A DNA stretch of 64,000 nt, from contig NZ_QGGZ01000002.1 of the NCBI RefSeq assembly GCF_003148825.1, forward strand, positions 372,001 through 436,000. Direction: 5' to 3'. The notes beneath the pieces were generated by a model. It made no database searches, was not told the DNA's origin, and worked only from the letters and a program-made list of their open reading frames with translations. The position numbers and the translations under genes were made by a program. This DNA is from Streptomyces sp. CG 926 (GTDB taxonomy: Bacteria > Actinomycetota > Actinomycetes > Streptomycetales > Streptomycetaceae). Positions 52,311-58,860 of this stretch are shown piece after piece. Position 1 is the first letter of the stretch; the number at the start of each line of letters is the position of its first letter.

Positions 52311-53690
52311 ATGACCGACCTGGGTGGGGACCTGATTCCGCGTGACCGAGTGACCGACAAAATCGCCGAGGCCTGGATCGGCGGGCTGAAATGGAACTCC
52401 GCGCTGACGATGCCGGTGTTCGAGCGGCTGCTGGCCGCCGACGACCAGGACGATCTCAACTACTGGCTCAGCTGGCGCCCGCTGGACCGGGAGATGACGG
52501 CCGCCGTGGTCGCCTCCCCCCTGATCAAGCACCGGCTCGCGTTGATCGAGCACGGCAGGCTCGACGTGGACGCGTTCGCCGGGCTCGCCCGGGACCCGTC
52601 GCCTCGGATCAGATTCCAGTACGCCGTCATGGCCGGTGAGTACGGTCGGCGCGTGCCCGACGGGGTGCCAGAGATCCTCGCCGGTGACAGCGAGGCGCGC
52701 GTGCGGGCGATGAGCACGCTCTGGGGCCTCCCCCTGCACGTGCGCGCACGCCTCGCCGAGGACGAGGACGCCGGGGTGCGCGGCAGAGCGCTCACCCCGG
52801 AACTCTGGGCACACCTCTCGGCCGCCGTGCGGGAGTCCCTGCTCGCCGATCCCGAGCCCCGGGTACGGGAAGCAGTCGCCGCGATCCTGTCCGACGGGGC
52901 GGAGAAGCTCCCCGAGCCGGAACCGCCGCTCGCCCCCGAGGAGCGGGTGGGCAGCGCCGACCGCTTCGTACGCCGGGACGCGGCCCTGGATCCGGACGTC
53001 CCGACCGCGCTGGCGCTGCGGCTCGCCGAGGACCCCGACGACGTGGTCGTCCTCGCGCTGTCGATGCGCGAGGACCTCACCGAGGAGCAGCGAGCGGCCA
53101 TCGCCTACGTGGTGCCGCACGGCTACCACATGCTGCCCCCCTGGATCGAGGAGCGCGGCCACGAGCCGGCCGTCGCGCGCAGGGCCGCCGCCTCCGGGCA
53201 CGTCCTGCTGCGTCGGAGCATCGCCATGCAGCGGGACCTCCCCGCCGATGTGGTGGACCTGCTGGCCCGGGACGAGGACTTCTTCGTCAAGCTCACGCTC
53301 TGCCAGTGCTGCGACCAGGCCCCGCACGAGCTCGTCGTGGAGATGTACGCCTACTGGCACGGCCTGACGTGGAGCTCCCTGCGCCACCACCCGAACTTCG
53401 CGAAGCCCGGTCTCGCCCGCTACGCCGATCACCCCAACGAGCGGCTGCGCGGAGCGGCCCTCGCCGATCCCGACGCGGGCCCGGAGCTCGTGATGAAGCT
53501 GATCGACGACCCGCACGTCGGCGGCTCGGCGGTGAAGGACCCGCGGCTGCCCACCGAGGAGCTCGTACGCAGGCTCACCGTCCCCGGCTCCGCCTGGTAC
53601 GCGGCGGCGAACCCGGCCCTGTCGCCCGAGACGATGCACCGGCTGCTCGACCTGGCGGGCGTGGCCCGCACCGGGGCGAAGGCGGACTGA
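52311..53690 (+). CDS. Leucine-rich-variant/HEAT-like repeat protein
   Basis: A 459-residue cytoplasmic protein, start ATG 52311 with GAGGGA upstream. It consists of about ten degenerate helical repeats resembling LRV/HEAT units, marked by recurring LARDPSPRIRFQ, LAGDSEARVRAMSTL, LLADPEPRVREAVA, LAEDPDDVVVLAL, YADHPNERLRGAALADPDAGPELVMKLIDDP. Repeats of this type build a curved solenoid for protein or nucleic-acid binding. A CQCC cluster (near residue 330) could bind metal. It is not obviously homologous to the other HEAT protein of the cluster at 48405-49520. No partner domain or enzyme motif was recognised. Confidence 0.8.
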   Translation: MTDLGGDLIPRDRVTDKIAEAWIGGLKWNSALTMPVFERLLAADDQDDLNYWLSWRPLDREMTAAVVASPLIKHRLALIEHGRLDVDAFAGLARDPSPRIRFQYAVMAGEYGRRVPDGVPEILAGDSEARVRAMSTLWGLPLHVRARLAEDEDAGVRGRALTPELWAHLSAAVRESLLADPEPRVREAVAAILSDGAEKLPEPEPPLAPEERVGSADRFVRRDAALDPDVPTALALRLAEDPDDVVVLALSMREDLTEEQRAAIAYVVPHGYHMLPPWIEERGHEPAVARRAAASGHVLLRRSIAMQRDLPADVVDLLARDEDFFVKLTLCQCCDQAPHELVVEMYAYWHGLTWSSLRHHPNFAKPGLARYADHPNERLRGAALADPDAGPELVMKLIDDPHVGGSAVKDPRLPTEELVRRLTVPGSAWYAAANPALSPETMHRLLDLAGVARTGAKAD

Positions 53691-53940
53691 ACTCCCCGGT
53701 CGTGGGGAGGTGCCGCCGGTCGTACGGTGGAAGCAGGCGCGTGCCCCTCACAGGAGCCTGACCCTGTGGGCAGTGCACGTTCCCTCCGCAGGCCGCGCGG
53801 CACCCCGTGGCCGCCCCAGGGCGGTCGCCCCGAGAGTCGGGTGCCGCGGGCCGCTCCCCCGGCCCAGGCTCGCGGCGGCCGCCCAGGCAGGCGCACGCCG
53901 ACCGCCGATCCGGCACGAATTCGGAGAGCAGGTACGCCCC

Positions 53941-54213
53941 ATGCACATCTCGACCCGTATCGCCGGAGTCCTCACCGGCCTGGCGCTCGCCCTCGGCGGC
54001 GCCGCCTTCGCGGCTCCCGCCGCCCACGCGGACGTGACGGCCTGCATCAACCAGGTCGAGCGTGAACTGCAGGGCGGCGAGGCCCCGGACTCCGTCCGCC
54101 AGGCCTGCTACGTCGGCCTGACCGGCAACCACGAGCAGTGCGTGTCCGGCCTGACCGGTTCAGGTGTCACCAACGGGACCGCGGTGAGCGCCTGCCGGGT
54201 GGCCCCCAACTAG
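53941..54213 (+). CDS. Small secreted Cys-containing protein 1
   Basis: A 90-residue precursor: GGAGAGCAGG lies upstream, and ATG 53941 gives a signal peptide of 32 residues ending AHA (HISTRIAGVLTGLALALGGAAFAAPAAHA). The mature 58 residues hold four Cys (DVTACINQV ... RQACYVG ... EQCVSGLT ... SACR), which could form two disulfides. The end motif CVSGLTGSGVTNGTAVSACR is shared with the next gene. No known family; a secreted structural, signalling or antimicrobial peptide is possible. Confidence 0.8.
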   Translation: MHISTRIAGVLTGLALALGGAAFAAPAAHADVTACINQVERELQGGEAPDSVRQACYVGLTGNHEQCVSGLTGSGVTNGTAVSACRVAPN

Positions 54214-54272
54214 GCCCCCTGACCAGGCCCTCCCCCTTTCCCGCGCGTCGCTTCCGAGAGCAGGTGTGTGTC

Positions 54273-54557
54273 ATGTACCCCACGCGCGCGTCGACCCGTA
54301 TCGCCGGTGTCCTCACCGGCCTGTTCCTCGCGCTCGCGGGCGCGGCCCTGACCGCCCCTGCCGCGCACGCGGACATCCCCGCCTGCACGAACATGGCCGC
54401 GCAGACGGGCGTCGAGGCCACCGACGCCGTCGCGGCGTCCTGCCGGCAGGGCGTGAGCGGTGATCTCCAGGGTTGTGTGAGCGGCCTGACCGCGGCCGGG
54501 GTGCCGGGTGGCGCCGCGAACGGCGCCTGCCGGTCGGCGGCCCTGGAACCACGGTAG
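54273..54557 (+). CDS. Small secreted Cys-containing protein 2 (paralogue)
   Basis: A 94-residue precursor paralogous to its neighbour. ATG 54273 is preceded by GAGAGCAGG, the same leader as the first copy. The signal peptide of about 33 residues (STRIAGVLTGLFLALAGAALTAPAAHA) is nearly identical. The mature part has four Cys at matching places (IPACTNMA ... AASCRQG ... QGCVSGLT ... GACR). The mature sequences are more diverged than the signal peptides, apart from the shared CVSGLTxxGVxxGxAxxACR. The pair arose by tandem duplication. A strong nested hairpin follows. Confidence 0.8.
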   Translation: MYPTRASTRIAGVLTGLFLALAGAALTAPAAHADIPACTNMAAQTGVEATDAVAASCRQGVSGDLQGCVSGLTAAGVPGGAANGACRSAALEPR

Positions 54558-54559
54558 AT

Positions 54560-54578
54560 CGATCGCGTCGCGCGATCG
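54560..54578. promoter_or_regulatory. 8-bp inverted repeat before the nested terminator
   Basis: CGATCGCG (54560-54567) and CGCGATCG (54571-54578) flank TCG, immediately after the stop of the second small gene. It may be part of a double terminator or a protein site. Confidence 0.4.
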
Positions 54579-54580
54579 CA

Positions 54581-54633
54581 GCGCCCGTTTCCCTCCGTAC
54601 CTGCTCACGGCAGGCGCCGAGGGAAACGGGCGC
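54581..54633 (+). terminator. Nested hairpin terminator after the small secreted genes
   Basis: A perfect 15-bp stem (GCGCCCGTTTCCCTC at 54581-54595 with 54619-54633) encloses a second stem (CCTGC 54600-54604 with GCAGG 54610-54614). Confidence 0.75.
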
Positions 54634-54649
54634 ACTCGCGCGGGAAACA

Positions 54650-54663
54650 GTGACATGCGTCAC
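54650..54663. promoter_or_regulatory. Crp-like site
   Basis: GTGACATGCGTCAC matches the S. coelicolor Crp pattern GTG-N6-GNCAC exactly. It is 370 bp before the CAP-protein start, so the regulated promoter is uncertain. Confidence 0.4.
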
Positions 54664-55022
54664 GGTGCGCCTGTCGGGGCCGGGCTTTCTTGACGGAGCG
54701 TTAACCCGCCGACATTTCGATATTTGTCCCTTTTGGAATCGACATTCCCCTCTCCGCCGGAAACGGAATATGCCGCACCGGGAGGCCCGCCCTCGACCGG
54801 CCAGGTCACAGCCGTTTCTGATCACTCATCAGACGGTTGCGGGAGTGACCAAATCGTGATGATGCACGATCACTGCCCTGTTTCAAGCCGCGTGCCGACC
54901 GCCGCGAGCTCGTGATCAGCGGAAACTTGCCAGGCCATTCAGACGCTTCTAAGAATGGCGGCCTCTTCGGTGCCCTGCGATTCCGGCGCCGAAAGCTTCG
55001 CGATCACTGAATGAGGTCAGGC
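54664..55022 (+). promoter_or_regulatory. Long upstream region of the CAP-domain gene with repeated GATCACT
   Basis: A 359-bp AT-richer stretch without a gene. GATCACT occurs three times in the same direction (54820, 54868, 55002) and GTGATC once inverted (54912). ATCGTG-ATGATG-CACGAT (54853-54870) is a 6-bp-arm inverted repeat. TTGACG near 54691 followed by GATATT could be a promoter. I looked for a cyclic-di-AMP (ydaO) riboswitch, often present before cell-wall genes in Streptomyces, and did not recognise one. Confidence 0.45.
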
Positions 55023-55802
55023 ATGCAGAAGCATCGGAAGAAGACGTCCTACAAGAAAATAGTCATCGGTGTCGGCGCGCTCGCCATCGTGGGTGTTCCC
55101 ACCGCCGCCATGGCCTGCTTCGACGGTCAGGACGACGGCAACGGGCGGACGCGGACCGCGAGCCACCAGCAGCAGCGGCCCTGGCAGTGGCAGCAGACGC
55201 CGTCGGCCACGCCGACCACCCTGGCACCCGTGGACGCGCCGCTCCCGAGCGAGACGCCGAGCAGCAGCCCCTCCGAGGCCTCCCCCAGCAGCCCCGCGGC
55301 GCCCACGCAGCCGCCGGTCGTGGAGACCACCCCGCCCGCGCAGCCCAAGCCGCCCGTGAAGCCGCCGGTCGCGACGAAGAAGCCGCAGGCACCCCAGCCG
55401 TCGACGACCGCCGCCCCGCCGGCCAGTGGATCCGTCGCGCAGGTCCTCGCGCTCGTCAACCAGGAGCGCGCCGCCGCCGGGTGCTCGGCCGTCTCCCTGA
55501 ACGCGAAGCTCACGAAGGCCGCGCAGGACCACAGCGCCGACATGGCCTCCCACAGCAACATGTCCCACACCGGCTCCGACGGCTCGGACCCGGGCGCGCG
55601 GATCACCCGCGTCGGGTACACCTGGAGCACGTACGGCGAGAACGTCGCCTACGGCTACAGCACGCCCGAGAAGGTCATGGAGGGCTGGATGAACAGCCAG
55701 GGCCACCGGGAGAACATCCTGAACTGCTCCTTCAAGGAGATCGGTATCGGCCTGGCGCAGCCCGGCAACTACTGGACGCAGGACTTCGGCACGGCGCGCT
55801 GA
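55023..55802 (+). CDS. Secreted CAP-domain (SCP-like) protein
   Basis: A 259-residue extracellular protein. ATG 55023 gives MQKHRKKTSYKKIVIGVGALAIVGVPTAAMA, a signal peptide with a long basic n-region. A Gln-rich stretch and a Pro/Ser/Thr-rich linker (about residues 30-140) precede a CAP/SCP domain (about 143-259). This carries the conserved VLALVNQERAAAGCSAVSLNAKLTKAAQDHSADMA, H-T-G-S-D-G, YGENVAYGYSTPEKVMEGWMNSQGHRENILN and EIGIGLA ... YWTQDFG motifs, with the His/Glu cleft residues intact. CAP proteins bind lipids or cell-wall parts. The linker suggests it spans the wall. Confidence 0.92.
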   Translation: MQKHRKKTSYKKIVIGVGALAIVGVPTAAMACFDGQDDGNGRTRTASHQQQRPWQWQQTPSATPTTLAPVDAPLPSETPSSSPSEASPSSPAAPTQPPVVETTPPAQPKPPVKPPVATKKPQAPQPSTTAAPPASGSVAQVLALVNQERAAAGCSAVSLNAKLTKAAQDHSADMASHSNMSHTGSDGSDPGARITRVGYTWSTYGENVAYGYSTPEKVMEGWMNSQGHRENILNCSFKEIGIGLAQPGNYWTQDFGTAR

Positions 55803-55889
55803 CGCCGACGCCACCTCGACGCGAACGGACCGCGGCCCCGAGGGGTCCGAGGTCCGTCGCGTTCGTCGCGTTCGTCGCGTCCGCTGCCG

Positions 55890-56354
55890 TCACAGCCTGA
55901 ACAGCACGCCGCGCCAGGTCCAGCCGGCCCTCAGGACGGTGTTCTGCAGGGGGTTCTTCACCAGCCCCGTCTCGAAGCGGAACGTCTCCACCTTGCGGCG
56001 GCGGCCGTCAGCGTCCTTCCGGACCTCCCACTGCTTGTAGACCGCCTTCCCCGGGCCCCGGCCGTACTGCTCGCCGGAGTGCTCCAGGGAGGGTTCCCAC
56101 CGCTCTTCGAGCACCCGCACCTCGTGCTTGGCGGGGACCAGCCGCATGCTGATCTTCAGGGTCAACCGCATCTCGCTGACGCGGCACTCCGCCACCAGGT
56201 CGGCCCGCTCCCCCGCCGCCCCCTCCCGCACGACGAACACCTGACCCGGCCCCCCGAGCCCGAGCAACGCCCCCCGCAACTCCTCCACGGCCCCCGGCGT
56301 GCCCCGCCGCGGAGGGTACTTCGTGCCCGTACGCCGGTCCCAGAAACCCCCCAC
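55890..56354 (-). CDS. Conserved hypothetical protein in the WXG100 operon
   Basis: A 154-residue soluble protein. GTG 56354 starts 2 bp after the stop of the LpqN-like gene, so it is the last gene of the four-gene operon. The sequence is basic with alternating beta pattern (MRLTLKISMRLVPAKHEVRVLEERWEPSLEHSGEQYGRGPGKAVYKQWEVRKDADGRRRKVETFRFETG) and Trp at both ends. Not recognised; no signal peptide, helix-turn-helix or enzyme motif is seen. Its place after type VII-like substrates suggests a chaperone, immunity or accessory role, which is inference only. Confidence 0.65.
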   Translation of the reverse strand: MGGFWDRRTGTKYPPRRGTPGAVEELRGALLGLGGPGQVFVVREGAAGERADLVAECRVSEMRLTLKISMRLVPAKHEVRVLEERWEPSLEHSGEQYGRGPGKAVYKQWEVRKDADGRRRKVETFRFETGLVKNPLQNTVLRAGWTWRGVLFRL

Positions 56355-56356
56355 CG

Positions 56357-56857
56357 TCAGCTCTCCGCCCCGGTGTCCGTCGGGCGCACCGTGCGCACGA
56401 AGTCCTGGAAGTCGGCGAGGACTTCGTCGTGCTGGGTCTCCGTGGCGGTCAGGGCCAGGCGGATCATCGCCCGCTTGTGCGGGTCCTCGGTGTCCACGAG
56501 GGACAGGTACACCTGGGACTGGGCGAGCTCGCGGCGGACGCCGTCCGCCACGACCGCGAAACTCAGCCGCTGGGTCAAGGCGGGCGCGTCCTCGGAGCCG
56601 ACCTCCCGGCGGTGGACCAGCTCCACCGACTCGGCGAAGGCGCGTAGTTGCTCCACCGACGCGTCGGCGATCTCGGCCAGGGTCACCCCGTCCTTCGGGA
56701 ACCCGCCGTCGATGGTGATGTTGGCGGTGAACCCGGCGTCCGGGCGCGGATGGACGGCGGCGAAGGCCACCTCCGGCTGCGCGAACTCCTCCGGGCGGGC
56801 CGGGAGCCAGCCCTGCGGCAGCCGGAACTCGATCGGCACCGGCAGTGTCGTGGGCAT
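56357..56857 (-). CDS. LpqN/PsbP-like protein in the WXG100 operon
   Basis: A 166-residue protein. ATG 56857 has AGGAGGG about 7 bp upstream. The sequence IEFRLPQGWLPARPEEF ... VAFAAVHPRPDAGFTANITIDGGF ... QLRAFAESVELVHR ... QRLSFAVVADGVRRELAQSQVYLSL ... HDEVLADFQDFVRTVRP has the beta-alpha pattern of the LpqN/LpqT and PsbP-like fold, but no signal peptide. Related proteins are found beside ESX/type VII genes in actinobacteria, where they may act as dedicated chaperones. That role is inferred here from the neighbouring WXG100 genes. Confidence 0.7.
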   Translation of the reverse strand: MPTTLPVPIEFRLPQGWLPARPEEFAQPEVAFAAVHPRPDAGFTANITIDGGFPKDGVTLAEIADASVEQLRAFAESVELVHRREVGSEDAPALTQRLSFAVVADGVRRELAQSQVYLSLVDTEDPHKRAMIRLALTATETQHDEVLADFQDFVRTVRPTDTGAES

Positions 56858-56886
56858 CCGGTGCCCTCCTTCCATGGAAACGGACA

Positions 56887-58209
56887 TCAGTCGAGCAACC
56901 AGTCCTTGAAGTCGCCCGCGGCGTCGCCGACCGCGTGCGCCGTATCACCGACCGCGTCGGCCACGTCGCCGGCGGTCTTCGCCACCTTGTCCGGGTCGAC
57001 GGTGATCTCCAGGCCTATGGAGCCGCCGAGGAGGGGAGAGGCTCCCGCCTTGCCGCCGAGCTTCCACACCCCGGTCTCCTCGTCCTTCTTGTAGCCCCAC
57101 CAGGCCTCGGCCCCGGGACCGGCCCACCCTTCGGCGGTCAGGCCGACGCCGATGCCGCCGGACTCCACACCGCCGGTCAGGCTGCCCTTGGCCCCGGCGA
57201 ACGCCTTCGCGCCGACCGTCACTTCTTCCCTGGTGGCCTTGGCGCTCAATCCGGCCTCGGCACCGGCGAATCCCTCCGCCCGCCCGTAGACGCTCTGGTA
57301 TTCGCCCCCGGCCCGGCCCTCGGCCAGGGCCCGCACCCCCGCCGAACCCTCGGCCTTCGCGACGAAGCCCTTGTCGCTGATGCCCCAGTTCGCGGTGGCC
57401 CGGCCGCCCCCGTAGATGTCCGCGATCCCGGACAGCTTCATCCCTGCCAGGTGGCCCTCGCCCTTCGCGGTCTCGTGGAAGAGGTCGGCGTACGCCTTGA
57501 CCGAGGCCTCCTTGCCGTACTGGCCGGGGCCGGTGCTGCTCACACCGAGGCTGTCGGTCTTCGTCGCGGCCTCGGGGTCGTCGGGCTTCTCGAACTTCTT
57601 GAGGTCGCCCTCCGCGTAGTTGTTGAACCCGGTGAGGGTTTCGTCCGCGCCGCTGCCCTGGCCGAGGGCGTCCTTGTTGCTGTCGACCACGGCCGTGGTG
57701 AGGGCGTCGTGGACGTGCTGGTCGGCGTCGGAGGCGGCCTTGACCCGGTCGTCGATGTGTTTCTGCCACTTGCCGACCGCGGTACGGACGGCCTCCTGGC
57801 CGTCGGGGTCGTGGTGGTAGGCACTGCGCTCGGACGCCGTCAGCTTCGAGTAGTCGAAGGCGACACGCCCCTGCTCCGAGACGGTCATACCGGCGGCGAT
57901 CGCGTCGTCGCGGGCGCTCTCCAGCTTCTTCCTGAGGTCGGTGAGCAGCTCGTGGGCTCCCCGTAACAGGCTCGCGATCGCCTTGGCCTGGCTCTGCGCG
58001 GCGGAGTACTCGTAGCGGGTCGCCGTGAACTTCACCCGCGCGGCCTGGACGCTGAGACCGGACCAGTCGTCGCCCATGGTGATCTTCTGGACGGTGTCGC
58101 CGTAGCGGGTCTCCACCTTCTGCAGCTCGCCCGCCATCGCCTCCCACTTGGCGGCGGCCGTCGTGAGCAGGCCCAGGTTCGTGGTCAGGACTTCGTAGTA
58201 GGTCAGCAC
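56887..58209 (-). CDS. Large WXG100-like (type VII) effector candidate
   Basis: A 440-residue protein. GTG 58209 has AGGGG upstream and lies 9 bp after the small WXG100-like gene. The N-terminal 110 residues are helical with a W-S-G turn (GDDWSGLSVQAARVKF), as in ESAT-6/LXG-type secreted proteins. The middle is charged and helical. Residues about 255-400 are a Gly/Ala/Glu-rich, repetitive beta-like region (KAEGSAGVRALAEGRAGGEY, GAEAGLSAKATREEVTVGAKAFAGAKGSLTGGVE), reminiscent of glycine-zipper or lipid-interacting toxins. The C-terminus is an acidic amphipathic helix (VAKTAGDVADAVGDTAHAVGDAAGDF). There is no signal peptide, so export would need a type VII system, none of which is in the window. 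Effector status is inferred. Confidence 0.7.
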   Translation of the reverse strand: MLTYYEVLTTNLGLLTTAAAKWEAMAGELQKVETRYGDTVQKITMGDDWSGLSVQAARVKFTATRYEYSAAQSQAKAIASLLRGAHELLTDLRKKLESARDDAIAAGMTVSEQGRVAFDYSKLTASERSAYHHDPDGQEAVRTAVGKWQKHIDDRVKAASDADQHVHDALTTAVVDSNKDALGQGSGADETLTGFNNYAEGDLKKFEKPDDPEAATKTDSLGVSSTGPGQYGKEASVKAYADLFHETAKGEGHLAGMKLSGIADIYGGGRATANWGISDKGFVAKAEGSAGVRALAEGRAGGEYQSVYGRAEGFAGAEAGLSAKATREEVTVGAKAFAGAKGSLTGGVESGGIGVGLTAEGWAGPGAEAWWGYKKDEETGVWKLGGKAGASPLLGGSIGLEITVDPDKVAKTAGDVADAVGDTAHAVGDAAGDFKDWLLD

Positions 58210-58218
58210 CGAAGCCCC

Positions 58219-58698
58219 TTACATCCGGTTCAGTTGCGAAAGCGACGCCAACTGGTTGCCCAGGCCGGTGTCGTTGCTCGTGAAGGCGCCCGAGGCGCGG
58301 CGCAGGGCCGTCTTCTCCCCGGCGAGGCGGCCCATCAGGGTCGTGATCTGCTGGTCCCACGTGTCCGCCACCTTCTTCAGGGCGGCGGCGGTCTGCCAGC
58401 CCTCGAAGCCCTTCCGGGCGGCCTCGGTGGCCTCGTCCGCGTCCCCGGCGTGCTTCTTGGTCTCGGGCTCCAGATAGGTCTGTATCGTGCTCGCCGCCGC
58501 GTTCTTCTCGGCGGGCGACGAGGCGAAGTCCGGGGCCCCGCCCCGAGCGAACGGCCCGGCCGGCGCCGGGGTGACCCCCGGGGCGTACGGCACCACCGAC
58601 GGTGCGGTGGTGCCCGGGGCGTACGGGCCCGACGGCGGCCCGCTGTTCAAGCGCATGTCGACCTGCTGATCCGCTGTCGGACCTGACGCGTCTGTCAT
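58219..58698 (-). CDS. WXG100/ESAT-6-like small secreted protein
   Basis: A 159-residue protein, first gene of the operon; ATG 58698 with GGAGG 8 bp upstream. A Pro/Gly-rich N-terminal 60 residues (two PYAPG repeats) precede a helical hairpin of about 95 residues with the turn FEGWQTAAALKKVADTWDQQITTLMGRLAGEKTALRRASGAF, matching the WXG100 pattern with an imperfect W-x-x-A turn. It likely pairs with the larger protein encoded downstream. The N-terminal extension is unusual, since most WXG100 proteins are about 100 residues. Confidence 0.75.
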   Translation of the reverse strand: MTDASGPTADQQVDMRLNSGPPSGPYAPGTTAPSVVPYAPGVTPAPAGPFARGGAPDFASSPAEKNAAASTIQTYLEPETKKHAGDADEATEAARKGFEGWQTAAALKKVADTWDQQITTLMGRLAGEKTALRRASGAFTSNDTGLGNQLASLSQLNRM

Positions 58699-58798
58699 TT
58701 CCGTGCCTCCCCCATGATCGGAGGCCGATCCTATGCAAATAGCGAAGGCAATTGCTAGGCAGGGCAGGGCGGTTGGGCGGCTCGGCTCGACACGTGCC

Positions 58799-58860
58799 TC
58801 CCGGGCCCCCGCCCGCGACTCCCGGGGCCCGCCCGCGACTCCCGGGGCCCCCGCCCGCGA
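58799..58860. repeat. About 20-bp tandem repeats abutting the glnE stop
   Basis: Three copies of GCCCGCGACTCCCGGGGCC (with one or two extra C) fill 58799-58860. The last copy leads straight into the glnE stop codon, so the glnE 3' end shares the repeat. The same tract is the spacer upstream of the WXG100 operon. Confidence 0.8.

Noticed and set aside
54664..55022. Possible cyclic-di-AMP (ydaO) riboswitch before the CAP-domain gene
   Set aside because: The length is suitable, but I could not find the conserved ydaO core sequence or pseudoknot pairing by eye.
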